A DNA stretch of 64,000 nucleotides from DATGMP01 sp035293565 (GTDB lineage Bacteria > Pseudomonadota > Alphaproteobacteria > BOG-932 > Roseiterribacteraceae), in NCBI GenBank assembly GCA_035293565.1, contig DATGMP010000106.1, forward strand, positions 33,165 through 97,164, in the 5' to 3' direction. Each line of letters starts with the position of its first letter. The stretch's first letter is position 1. The position numbers and the translations under genes are program-made. The notes under the pieces were generated by a model that saw only the letters and a list, made by a program, of their open reading frames with translations, searched no databases and had not been told where the DNA came from. Below, in pieces: positions 42,302-51,388 of the stretch.

Positions 42302-43942
42302 TCAATCCTCTCTCGCGATCGCCGTCTGTATGGCCAGTCGCTCATCGCCTGCGGGATCGCGCGCCAATGCGGTTTCTTTGTCGAATACCATTGTGGCGCG
42401 GTCGTGTCCGTAGGGCTCCCATTTGGGCAAGCCCGGATGGTTGGGATCGCCGGAATGGGCGAACGCGATCCAGGCGCCGCTCACCTGCTCCTGCAGCGCA
42501 GGGAGATCGGGATCGGTGCCGACCAGATTCGGGCTATCGGCGACATTGCGGAACACGAAGGGCAGCTCCGCTCCATGCGAAGAACCCAGCTTGCCGCCGC
42601 CCAACGCCTCCGCGCGCTGGAACAGATACATATAGACCGGCGCCTTGCCGAGGGCGACCTTGCGCTCTGCCTGAGTGATGGCGGGGATGCGCTGGATCTT
42701 GTCGCTGGCGATCGCGAAGAAGATGTTCGAGGGTGTCGCGTTCGGTCGGCTCTTGCGGTAGGCAGCGATCAGCTCGTCGACTTCGACGGTGTTGTCGATC
42801 CCCATCAACGCCTGGACGCGCGGCCGCAGGTCGGCTTCATCCATGGCGAACAGCTTGTCGCGATCGGGCGAAAGCAGCCCTTTGAGGATGGTGGCCTCGT
42901 CGCGGCAAGTGCCGATGATCATCGGCAGATCGGCCGACAGCGCGGGCGCTTCCGGATCGAACGGATGTCGCGGCAGCGTGCGATGATCCACGACCGGCTT
43001 CAGCGGATAGCGCGGCATGAAGGTGCCGGGCAAAGGCGCGATCGCGGCCAACAGTTGCTCCTCGGGCACCTTCTGCAAATCGTCGACCTGATTATGTTTC
43101 AAGCCGAACGACGCCATGACTGCTTCGGCTGTGCGCGTCGCGGTGTCTCGCGGAATGCCGCGGACATAGGAGCCGCTCTCGGCGATGCCGCGATGGAACA
43201 GTCCCTTTGCCGGCGGCATCGCTTGCAGTGCGCTCACCTTTTGGCCGCCGCCCGATTCGCCAAATATGGTGACATTGCGCGGATCGCCGCCGAAAGCCGC
43301 GATGTTTTCCTTCACCCAGGCGAGCGCTTGGATGATGTCGAGCATCCCGGCATTGCCGGAATCGGCATATTTCGGACCGCCGAGCTCGCCCAGGTAAAGA
43401 TAGCCGAAGACGTTCAGCCGATGGTTGAGGGAGACCATCACGAGGTCTCCCTTCTGAGCCAGCTTGGCGCCATCGCTGCCGAATTCGATGGCCGACCCGG
43501 TCCAGAAGCCGCCCGGATGCAGCCACACCATGACCGGACGCCGCCTCGCCGCTCCGATGCCCGGCGTCCAGACATTCAGTACGAGACAATCCTCGGAGAC
43601 TGGCGGCGGCTGCGGGCCGCCCTGCGCCAGTTCCCCGGACGTATTGCCGCCGCTTTGCGGGGCACGCGGGCCTTCCGCAAGCGCGTCGCGGATGCCCGGC
43701 CAGGGCTGCGGCTTGACAGGCGGAAGGAAGCGACCGGCGCCGGCCGTTGATGCGCCGTAGGCGATGCCCTTGAAGACGGTAACCCCGTCCTGGACCATGC
43801 CGCGAACCTTGCCGCTCGTTGTCTCGACGACCGGATCGGCGGCATGCGCGGCGCGGGGCCAGAGCCCTGCCGCCGAAACGAGTATCGAGGCCGCGCCGCC
43901 CTGCTGCAGCAAGGTGCGTCGGCCGAGGCCTCCATTTCTCAT
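42302..43942 (-). CDS. type-B carboxylesterase/lipase
   Basis: 546 residues of the alpha/beta-hydrolase carboxylesterase family. The nucleophile elbow is FGESGGG with Ser230, the oxyanion region is VMVWLHPGGFWTGS (138-151), the EDCLVLNVW signature is at 117-125, and the catalytic His is in SSHGAELPFVF near 455. The N-terminus GRRTLLQQGG followed by a hydrophobic stretch and AHA is a twin-arginine signal, so the enzyme is exported. GGAGGGACC directly precedes ATG 43942. Substrate class: esters; not further resolvable. Confidence 0.93.
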   Translation of the reverse strand: MRNGGLGRRTLLQQGGAASILVSAAGLWPRAAHAADPVVETTSGKVRGMVQDGVTVFKGIAYGASTAGAGRFLPPVKPQPWPGIRDALAEGPRAPQSGGNTSGELAQGGPQPPPVSEDCLVLNVWTPGIGAARRRPVMVWLHPGGFWTGSAIEFGSDGAKLAQKGDLVMVSLNHRLNVFGYLYLGELGGPKYADSGNAGMLDIIQALAWVKENIAAFGGDPRNVTIFGESGGGQKVSALQAMPPAKGLFHRGIAESGSYVRGIPRDTATRTAEAVMASFGLKHNQVDDLQKVPEEQLLAAIAPLPGTFMPRYPLKPVVDHRTLPRHPFDPEAPALSADLPMIIGTCRDEATILKGLLSPDRDKLFAMDEADLRPRVQALMGIDNTVEVDELIAAYRKSRPNATPSNIFFAIASDKIQRIPAITQAERKVALGKAPVYMYLFQRAEALGGGKLGSSHGAELPFVFRNVADSPNLVGTDPDLPALQEQVSGAWIAFAHSGDPNHPGLPKWEPYGHDRATMVFDKETALARDPAGDERLAIQTAIARED

Positions 43943-43995
43943 GGTCCCTCCTGGGTCGCGTTTTTCACGATCCTAGCAGGGTTCATCCGGCGCGC

Positions 43996-45207
43996 CTAAG
44001 CGGCGGTTTTGAGGTCGCTCGGGATTGTGAAGGTCGTCGGCACGTTGGTAAAGCCGCGCACGCTCGGGCTGTGCGCCAGCTTGAGACCCGACGGGTCGAT
44101 CTCGTAGTCGGGAATTCGCCTCAGGATCTCCTCGAACACGATCCGGACTTCCAGGCGCGCAAGAGCCGCTCCGAGACAGGAATGCAGTCCGAAGCCGAAG
44201 GCCATATGGTCGCGGCTGGCGCGGGTGATGTCGAACTTATCGGGATTGGGGAATTTCGCTTCGTCGCGGTTGGCGGAGATGATGCAGAGCCCGACCCGCG
44301 ATCCGGCCTTGATCACCTTGCCGCGGATCTCGACATCGCGCGCCACCACCCGGGCGATGATCTGGGACGAGCCATCGAGCCGCAGCACCTCTTCGACGGC
44401 GTTGCCGATCAGCTTCGGATTCTCGACGACCATGCGGCGCTGGTCCGGATTCTTCCATAAATGATAGGCGAGGTTGCCGATCAGCTTGGTGGTCGTCTCG
44501 TTGCCGGCGATGGCGAGCAGGATCAGCGCGCCGACCACCTCCTTATGATCCATTTGACCTTTTGCCTCGGCCTTCAGCATCGTGCCGAGCAGGCCGTATT
44601 TGTCGCTGTCGAGGGCGCCCGCCGCCTGCTTGGCGGTGTGCTCCTCGAAATAGCCGGCGAGGTTCATGTAGCCCTGGATGTTGCGCTGAGACAGATCGCC
44701 CTGCTTGTCCTCGCGGATGATCAAATCGTCGGCCCAGCCGCGCACCTTGTCGCGGTCCGCCGCCGGCACGCCGGTCAGATTCGAGATCACGTCCATCGGC
44801 AGAAAGGCCGCGAGATCGGCCACGAAATCGAACTTGCCCGTCGGCAGATGTGGCTGCAGCAGCTCGATCGTCCGCCGACGCGTATAGTCTCCCAACGGCT
44901 CCAGTTTCTCTGGCACCATCAGCGGCGCCAGCAGATGCCGCTGCCGCGTATGGTCGGGCGGGTCGGTTGTGATGAACATCGGGTAAGGCAGCACTTCCGA
45001 CGCGTTGTCCTCGAGCGCGACGCCGCCGGTCGAGATGAAGGTCTTGAAGTCTCGGAATGCGTTGCGGACGTCTTCCCATTTGGTGAGCAGCCACACGCGC
45101 CGCTCTTCGTTGTAATAGACCGGCTCGTTCTCGCGCAGCGCCCTGTAATAGGGGTACGGATCTTCGTGGAAGGCGTGATCGTATGGATCGAGATGAACTT
45201 TCGTCAT
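43996..45207 (-). CDS. cytochrome P450
   Basis: 403 residues, a soluble bacterial class-I type P450. The I-helix oxygen motif is AGNETT (234-239), ExxR is EVLR (273-276), and the heme-binding loop is FGFGLHSCLG with proximal Cys344. ATG 45207 gives MTKVHLDPYDHAFHEDPYPYY, a usual beginning; the frame runs 26 codons upstream without homology. No ferredoxin or reductase gene is nearby, so electron partners must be elsewhere. It needs an organic substrate such as a fatty acid, terpenoid or xenobiotic; not resolvable. Confidence 0.94.
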   Translation of the reverse strand: MTKVHLDPYDHAFHEDPYPYYRALRENEPVYYNEERRVWLLTKWEDVRNAFRDFKTFISTGGVALEDNASEVLPYPMFITTDPPDHTRQRHLLAPLMVPEKLEPLGDYTRRRTIELLQPHLPTGKFDFVADLAAFLPMDVISNLTGVPAADRDKVRGWADDLIIREDKQGDLSQRNIQGYMNLAGYFEEHTAKQAAGALDSDKYGLLGTMLKAEAKGQMDHKEVVGALILLAIAGNETTTKLIGNLAYHLWKNPDQRRMVVENPKLIGNAVEEVLRLDGSSQIIARVVARDVEIRGKVIKAGSRVGLCIISANRDEAKFPNPDKFDITRASRDHMAFGFGLHSCLGAALARLEVRIVFEEILRRIPDYEIDPSGLKLAHSPSVRGFTNVPTTFTIPSDLKTAA

Positions 45208-45391
45208 GGCATCCCCGTCATGGACCCTTGGCGCTCGCGAACATTGCACTTGCAATGTTTTGCCCCCGGCGAGGCCGGAAAGCAAGGCCCCGCCGGCGTC
45301 GCATCTTGGAAGATGCGTTCCGGCGGGGCCCTCGCTACGCCGCCGCCCTTAAGCAGCGGCGCCGAACCCTATCAACGTCAGCGACCGGACG

Positions 45392-45733
45392 TCATTCCGA
45401 CGTGCTGGTGGTGGTGGTCGTGCGGCGGGTATGCTGCTCGACCACCGGCGGCGGTGCAACAACGGCCGGGGGCGTGACGGTGGTGGTCGTCGACCTCTCG
45501 ACGACTTCAGGCGGCTGGACCGGGTGGGTCACCGAATGAGTCTCGGTGTCGGTCTCCTTGCTCCACTCATAGCTTTCGGCCGGGCCGCGATGGGTTGTCC
45601 GGTGAGAGCTGTCGACCGACGAGCTTTCCGATGAGCGGCTCGTCGTATCAGACGACGTCTCGACGCTCTGGGCGGCCGCGAAGCCCGCGATCAGCGTCAG
45701 GGCCGCGGCGCTCGCCAACCAAGTTCGGATCAT
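45392..45733 (-). CDS. secreted Thr/Ser-rich protein, paralogue 1
   Basis: 113 residues: a signal peptide (about 1-22, ending AAAQ), a Ser/Thr-rich region, a motif ESYEWSKETDTETHSVTHPV, then PPEVVERSTTTTVTPP and a terminal run of threonines with two arginines. It shares the YEW, VVERSTT, VTPP and poly-Thr blocks with the gene at 45830-46132 and clearly arose by tandem duplication. The mature protein is low-complexity and probably disordered in the periplasm or outside. No known family. Confidence 0.7.
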   Translation of the reverse strand: MIRTWLASAAALTLIAGFAAAQSVETSSDTTSRSSESSSVDSSHRTTHRGPAESYEWSKETDTETHSVTHPVQPPEVVERSTTTTVTPPAVVAPPPVVEQHTRRTTTTTSTSE

Positions 45734-45829
45734 TTCAATTCTCCATATTCGACGGCGTTGAACGCCTCGGCCGGATCAACCGGACGCCACCACCGTTGTT
45801 CCGGGACAATTTCGAGGCGCCCGGCCGAT

Positions 45830-46132
45830 TCAGCGCTGCGTGACCGTCGTGGTCGTCGTGCGCGTCGTGGTCGTCACCGGCGGCGGCGTCACGATGGTGG
45901 TCGAGCGCTCCACCACTTGGGGCTTCACCGGATAGGTCCAGGTGTCCTCGGTCCATTCATAGGTCTCGACCGGCCTCTTGCGGTGGTGTCTGGCCTTGGT
46001 GTTGGGCGTGTCCGACGGCACGGCGGCGTGCGAGAGGGCCGCTGGCTCGTTGGAGCCGTTGGTCGTTTGCGCGGGCGCGACGCCGGCCACCAGCCCCAGA
46101 GCCGCCGCGCCGACAAGGCATTGGCGGATCAT
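45830..46132 (-). CDS. secreted Thr-rich protein, paralogue 2
   Basis: 100 residues: a signal peptide (about 1-22, ending PAQ), then a His/Arg patch KARHHRKRP, VETYEWTEDTWTYPV, QVVERSTTIVTPPP and a tail of alternating Thr runs with Arg. It is the tandem paralogue of the gene at 45392-45733 (96 bp apart, same strand). The gene order suggests one transcript with this one first. Function unknown; the shared YEW and VVERSTT blocks are the conserved core. Confidence 0.7.
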   Translation of the reverse strand: MIRQCLVGAAALGLVAGVAPAQTTNGSNEPAALSHAAVPSDTPNTKARHHRKRPVETYEWTEDTWTYPVKPQVVERSTTIVTPPPVTTTTRTTTTTVTQR

Positions 46133-46301
46133 GTCAAATCCTCCAGATCACGAAGGCGCACTGCGCCTTCCTCGTCTGGAATCAACCGAACTTCCGAACC
46201 CGATGTTCCTGGGCGGCCCGACGGCTCCGCCTTGCCGGACGGGCGCATTTCAGCCACTGTCGGTTTGTAAATATCGCCGGAGATCGCGAGGGGGATCGGA
46301 C

Positions 46302-47510
46302 GTGGAGAGCACGGCCACGGTCATGCCGGAGGTGGATTTCGGCCTCGATCCGCTGCCGGACTTATATGATCGGCTCGCAGCGTTGCGAGAAGCTGGTCAC
46401 CGGGTCGTTCCAGTGCGCTATATCAGCGAGATCGCCTGGCTCATCCTGCGCTACGACGACGTGACCGAAACCTTCGCAGACGAGAGACGCCTGCCGGCGG
46501 CAGCGGCCTATGAGCGGACCGGCGTGCCGGCGATGGGGCGAATCCTGATGGCGATGCGCGGCGAGCAGCATCGGGTCAATCGTGCGCTGGCGGGCAGCGC
46601 GCTTCTGCCCGGCGCAATTCGGCGCGCCACCGAAGGACTGCTGGTGCCTGTCGCGAACGGATTGATCGATCAATTCGGCGATCGGCGCGCGCTCGATCTC
46701 GTCGCCGCCTACACCGAACGCTACCCGTTCAATGTCATCAGCCGTTTGCTCGGCGTGCCGATCGAGGACGAGGCGCGGATCCTTGACTGGCTCGGTCGGC
46801 TGATTCGCTATCAGTGGGACCCTGAAGCCGCGCTTCAGGCGCGCGCCTATTTCGATGCCTACCTGAAGCCCTTGCTGGAGGAGCGTCGCTGCAACCCTGG
46901 GGAGGACATGATCTCGCAGCTCGTCGGGGCGGAGATCGAAGGACGGAAGCTGGAAGAGGAGGAGATCCTTTCTTTTCTGCGCTTGCTCTATCCCGCAGGC
47001 GCCGAGACGACCTTCCTGACAATGAGCGCGCTGATGCAGGAGGTGCTGTCGGATCGCGTGCTCTACGATCGACTGCTGGCTCGCCCGGAGGATCGTTCGG
47101 CCGCGGTCGAGGAGGCGTTGCGCAAGCATGCGGCGGCGACCATGCTGCCGCGCTTCGCGGAGCGCGCGGTCACGATCGGCGGCGTCGCAATTTCGGCCGG
47201 CAGCATGATCTTGGTCGCGAGCGGTGCGGCGAATCACGATCCCGCGATCTTTCCGGAGCCCGAGCGCTTCTCTCTCGAGCGCGGCGCCAATCCGCACGCC
47301 ACCTTCGGCCGCGGACCGCATTTCTGCTTGGGTTCGCATCTCGCGCGCGAGGAGCTCAAGATCTCGCTGACATTGCTGCTGGAGAGGCTGCCGGGACTTC
47401 GTTTGACCGACGGTCCTGTCGCGGCGACCGGTACGGTCGTGCGCGGCATCCGCACCTTGCCGGTCGCGTTCGACGACGTGCTGCCGGCGCGACAGGCGGC
47501 CGCGCAATGA
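46302..47510 (+). CDS. cytochrome P450
   Basis: 402 residues. The I-helix motif is AGAETT (232-237), ExxR is EALR (271-274), and the heme loop is FGRGPHFCLG with Cys342. The N-terminus is short and soluble. GTG 46302 with GAGGGGGAT upstream is preferred; ATG 46323 is an alternative. The stop overlaps the start of an epoxide hydrolase (ATGA), so a P450-made epoxide may be hydrolysed by the next product. It differs strongly from the P450 at 43996-45207, so the two are not recent duplicates. Confidence 0.93.
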   Translation: MESTATVMPEVDFGLDPLPDLYDRLAALREAGHRVVPVRYISEIAWLILRYDDVTETFADERRLPAAAAYERTGVPAMGRILMAMRGEQHRVNRALAGSALLPGAIRRATEGLLVPVANGLIDQFGDRRALDLVAAYTERYPFNVISRLLGVPIEDEARILDWLGRLIRYQWDPEAALQARAYFDAYLKPLLEERRCNPGEDMISQLVGAEIEGRKLEEEEILSFLRLLYPAGAETTFLTMSALMQEVLSDRVLYDRLLARPEDRSAAVEEALRKHAAATMLPRFAERAVTIGGVAISAGSMILVASGAANHDPAIFPEPERFSLERGANPHATFGRGPHFCLGSHLAREELKISLTLLLERLPGLRLTDGPVAATGTVVRGIRTLPVAFDDVLPARQAAAQ

Positions 47511-48670
47511 TGCCCGAGCATTTTCGGATCGCGATACCCGATTCGTTGCTCGCCGATCTCTCCGAGCGGCTCGCGCGGACGCGCTTCATGCCGGATTTCG
47601 CCAACGACGATTGGGCCTATGGCGCGAACGGTGGCTATATGCACGCGCTCGTCGCCTACTGGCGCGATGGCTACGATTGGCGGCGGCACGAGGCGGCGAT
47701 GAACCGCTTCGACCATTTTCGCGTCACGATCGACGACCTGCCGATTCACTACGTCCATGCGCGCGGCAAGGGCCCGAATCCCATGCCGCTCATCCTCTCG
47801 CATGGATGGCCGTGGACGTTTTGGGATTGGCGGAAGGTTATCGAACCACTGGCCGATCCCGCAGCTCATGGCGGCGATCCGGCCGACGCCTTCGATGTGA
47901 TCGTGCCGTCGCTGCCGGGCTTCGCATTCTCGTCTCCGCTTGTGACGCCGGGTGTCGATGCGCCGCGTACCGCCGACCTCTGGCGGGTGCTGATGAACGA
48001 TGTGCTCGGCTATCCGAAATTCGCTGCGCATGGCGGCGATTGGGGCGCCTTCGTCACCGCGCAACTCGGCCACAAACATGCTGATAGCCTGATCGGAATC
48101 CATCTCGCCAACGGCGCTCCGCTCGATTTCTTCCAGACCGGCATGCCAGCCGCAGCGGATTACGCGCCCGACGAGGCGGGGCTTCACGAACGCACGATCA
48201 AATTCTTCGCTGAAGGCCATGGCTATTCGGCGATCCAGAGCACGCGCCCGCAGACTCTGGGCTACGGTCTCGACGATTCGCCGCTCGGACTCGCGGCTTG
48301 GCTGGTCGAGAAGAGGCGCGATTGGAGCGATTGCGGCGGTGACGTCGAACGCGTCTATTCGAAAGACGATCTCCTGACCTCGATCATGCTCTATTGGGTG
48401 ACCGAGACGATCGGCACGTCCGCGCGGTTCTATTACGAAGGCCGCGCGAATCCCTGGGTGCCGAGTCACACGCGCTCGCCGACCGTCGATGTGCCGACCG
48501 GGATCATCCGCTTCGAAAACGATGTCTGCTGGTGGCCCCGCAAGCTGATGGAGCGCCACTACGCCATCCGCCGCTGGACACGGGTTCAGCAAGGCGGACA
48601 TTTCGCCCCGATGGAGCAGCCGCAGATCCTGGTCGACGATTTGCGCGCGTTCTTCCGCGGGCTGCGCTAA
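47507..48670 (+). CDS. epoxide hydrolase (microsomal-like, EHN domain)
   Basis: 387 residues. The N-terminal EHN lid domain (about 1-110) precedes an alpha/beta-hydrolase core. The HGWPWTF oxyanion motif is at 99-105, the nucleophile Asp178 is in GGDWGAF, and the catalytic His is in QQGGHFAPMEQP near the C-terminus. It opens epoxides to diols. Translationally coupled to the upstream P450. Its TAA overlaps the mutS stop on the other strand. The family also includes juvenile-hormone-type and styrene-oxide-type enzymes; the substrate is unknown. Confidence 0.93.
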   Translation: MMPEHFRIAIPDSLLADLSERLARTRFMPDFANDDWAYGANGGYMHALVAYWRDGYDWRRHEAAMNRFDHFRVTIDDLPIHYVHARGKGPNPMPLILSHGWPWTFWDWRKVIEPLADPAAHGGDPADAFDVIVPSLPGFAFSSPLVTPGVDAPRTADLWRVLMNDVLGYPKFAAHGGDWGAFVTAQLGHKHADSLIGIHLANGAPLDFFQTGMPAAADYAPDEAGLHERTIKFFAEGHGYSAIQSTRPQTLGYGLDDSPLGLAAWLVEKRRDWSDCGGDVERVYSKDDLLTSIMLYWVTETIGTSARFYYEGRANPWVPSHTRSPTVDVPTGIIRFENDVCWWPRKLMERHYAIRRWTRVQQGGHFAPMEQPQILVDDLRAFFRGLR

Positions 48671-51324
48671 GGCAGCAGCCCGCGCAACCGATACAGCAGC
48701 TCATGCGCCTCGCGCGGCGACAAGGAGTCCGGATCGTGCTCGGCGAGCAGCGCCGCGATCGGTTCCAACGGCGAGGGCAAGGCGGGTTCGGATGGGAGCG
48801 CGGCGGCGGCGCTGAACAAGGGCAATTCGTCCATTATGCGCTTGGGGATCACGCCGTCGCCACCGCTTTCGATCTGATGCAGCACGGATTCCGCGCGCCG
48901 GATCACCGGCGGCGGCAGGCCGGCCAAGCGCGCGACATGGATGCCGTAAGAACGCTCGGCCGCGCCGGGGCCAACCTCATGCAGGAAGACGATCTCGTTC
49001 CGCCATTCCTTGATCCGCATCGTGTGACAGGACAGGGCCGCGAGCGAGCGCTCCAAGACTGTGAGTTCGTGATAGTGTGTAGCGAAGAGCGCGCGGCAGC
49101 GCACCTGGTCGTGCAGATGCTCGACCGTCGCCCAAGCGATCGACATGCCGTCATAGGTGGAGGTGCCGCGGCCGATCTCGTCGAGGATCACCAGCGAGCG
49201 CGGCGTCGCCTGATTCAGGATGGCGGCGGTCTCGACCATCTCGACCATGAAGGTTGAGCGGCCGCTGGCTAGATCGTCGGCCGCGCCGACGCGGCTGAAC
49301 AGCCTGTCGACAACGCCGATCCGCGCGCTCTGCGCCGGCACGAAGCTTCCCATCTGCGCCAGGATCGCGATCAGCGCGTTCTGACGCAGGAAGGTCGATT
49401 TGCCGGCCATATTGGGACCTGTCAGCAGCCACAGCCGATCGTTGGCATGAAGCGCGCAATCATTGGCGACGAAGCGGCCGCCTTCCGGCGAAGCGGCGAG
49501 CGCGGCTTCGATTACCGGATGGCGTCCTTGTACGATGCGGAATTCGGTCGAGCGATCGACCAGCGGCCGCACATAGCCGCGATCGAGTGCCAGCTGCGCC
49601 AGCGAAGCGGCGATATCGATCCGCGCCATGGCGCGCGCGATGCCGCCGATCGCCTCTGCGTGCCCGGTGACCTCGCCGACAAGATATTGGAAGATGGCGA
49701 GCTCGATCGCGAGCGCGCGATCGCCGGCCTCGGCGATCTTGCGGTCGAACTCGGCGAGCTCGACGGTCGTGAAACGCATCGCGCTGCCCAATGTCTGGCG
49801 GTGGATGAAACGGCCGTCATGGCCCGAAGCGAGCCGTTCCGAGTGAACCGCCGTCACTTCGATGTGATAGCCGATCACGTTATTGTGCTTGATCTTGAGC
49901 GACGGGACTCCGGTGTCGGTCGCGTAGCGGGTCTGCAGATCGGCGATGACGCGGCGCGCGTCGTCGCGCAGCAGCCGCTGCTCGTCCAGCTCCGCCGAAT
50001 AGCTTTGCGCGATGAAATTTCCGTCCCGCGCCAGCAGCGGCAGCTCGGCTGCCAGCGCGCGCCTCAGCCGACTGACGAGCGTTTCGAGCGGCAGCAGCGC
50101 CGATTTGGCGGCGGCGAGCGCATCCGGCAGCCCGTCGGGCAGCTCTTCGCGGAGCGAATCGGAGGCGGCGATGCCTTCGCGGATGGCGGCCAGCTCGCGT
50201 GGGCCGCCGCGGCCGAGCGCCAGCCGTCCCAGCGCGCGTTCGATGTCGGGCGCGGACGCAAGAATGCGGCGGACCGAGTCGATCAGCGGCTGGCGCGCCT
50301 CGAAGAAGGCGACCGCGTCCAACCGCCGATCGATCGTCGCAGGATCCGTCAGCGGCGCAGCGAGGCGAGCGGCGAGCAGGCGTGCGCCGCCGGCCGTGAC
50401 GGTCTGGTCGATCGCCGCAAGCAAGCTGCCCTGGCGCTCGCCCGAAAGCGTGCGCGTCAGCTCGAGATTGCGCCGCGTGGCGGGGTCGATCTCCAGCACC
50501 GAATCTTCGGCCAGCCGCCGCGGCGGCTGGAGCGGCGGGACCTTGCCTTTCTGAGTCAGCTCGATATAGGCGGCGAGCGCACCGGCCGCCGCGACCTCCG
50601 CCCGTCCGAAGCGGCCGAACCCATCGAGTGTCTCGACGGCATAGAGGCTCATTAGCCGTCGCTTGCCGTTCTCGCTGTCGAACCGCGAATCGGGCTCGAC
50701 CGTCAGGCGGGATTTCAGAGGTTGGAACAGCTCGTAAAGAGTCGGTCGCTGGATCAGCCTTTCAGGCACTAGAAGCTCGCCCGGATCGATCCGGCTAAGG
50801 GCTGCCGCGAGTCCGGTTTCGGCCGCCGGCTGGAGCCAGAGCTCGCCGGTCGAAAGGTCGAACCAGGCCAGACCCATGGCGCCGCCGGCCTCCGCGAGGG
50901 CCGCCAGATAGTTGGCGCGACGGGGCTCCAGCAGATTGTCCTCGGTCAGCGTGCCGGGGGTGATGACCCGGACGATGTCGCGCTTGACCACAGATTTGCC
51001 GCCGCGCTTCTTGGCCTCGGCCGGATCCTCGATCTGTTCGCAGATTGCGACTTTGAAGCCCTTGCGGATCAGCCGGGCGAGGTAGGCCTCATGGCTGACG
51101 ACGGGCACGCCGCACATCGGGATATCTTGGCCCAGATGCTGCCCCCGCTTGGTCAGCGCGATATCGAGCGCCGCCGACGCGGCCTTCGCGTCGTCGAAGA
51201 ACATTTCGTAGAAGTCGCCCATCCGATAGAACAGAAGGCTGTCCGGATGGCCGGCTTTGATGGCGAGATACTGCGCCATCATGGGCGACGGGGTCGCCGG
51301 TTCGCCGGAACGATCGAGCGGCAT
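48667..51324 (-). CDS. mutS: DNA mismatch repair protein MutS
   Basis: 885 residues, full length. The N-terminal mismatch-recognition domain has the FYEMFFDDA loop (the F-X-E wedge, about 37-45). The ATPase has Walker A TGPNMAGKST (about 635-644), LVILDEIGRGTSTYDG and ATHYHELT. It recognises mispairs and recruits MutL. It stands alone on the minus strand between two accessory segments; in some alphaproteobacteria mutS is next to glnD, which is 10 kb away here. Confidence 0.98.
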   Translation of the reverse strand: MPLDRSGEPATPSPMMAQYLAIKAGHPDSLLFYRMGDFYEMFFDDAKAASAALDIALTKRGQHLGQDIPMCGVPVVSHEAYLARLIRKGFKVAICEQIEDPAEAKKRGGKSVVKRDIVRVITPGTLTEDNLLEPRRANYLAALAEAGGAMGLAWFDLSTGELWLQPAAETGLAAALSRIDPGELLVPERLIQRPTLYELFQPLKSRLTVEPDSRFDSENGKRRLMSLYAVETLDGFGRFGRAEVAAAGALAAYIELTQKGKVPPLQPPRRLAEDSVLEIDPATRRNLELTRTLSGERQGSLLAAIDQTVTAGGARLLAARLAAPLTDPATIDRRLDAVAFFEARQPLIDSVRRILASAPDIERALGRLALGRGGPRELAAIREGIAASDSLREELPDGLPDALAAAKSALLPLETLVSRLRRALAAELPLLARDGNFIAQSYSAELDEQRLLRDDARRVIADLQTRYATDTGVPSLKIKHNNVIGYHIEVTAVHSERLASGHDGRFIHRQTLGSAMRFTTVELAEFDRKIAEAGDRALAIELAIFQYLVGEVTGHAEAIGGIARAMARIDIAASLAQLALDRGYVRPLVDRSTEFRIVQGRHPVIEAALAASPEGGRFVANDCALHANDRLWLLTGPNMAGKSTFLRQNALIAILAQMGSFVPAQSARIGVVDRLFSRVGAADDLASGRSTFMVEMVETAAILNQATPRSLVILDEIGRGTSTYDGMSIAWATVEHLHDQVRCRALFATHYHELTVLERSLAALSCHTMRIKEWRNEIVFLHEVGPGAAERSYGIHVARLAGLPPPVIRRAESVLHQIESGGDGVIPKRIMDELPLFSAAAALPSEPALPSPLEPIAALLAEHDPDSLSPREAHELLYRLRGLLP

Positions 51325-51388
51325 TGATCCTTTTAGCTCCTCGGTAACTTCGACGTTCTATCAGAAGCGGAGAAACTAGGGACAGGTC

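Noticed and set aside
42404..43750. A 448-codon frame opposite the carboxylesterase
   Set aside because: The esterase frame has all catalytic motifs; the opposite frame has none.
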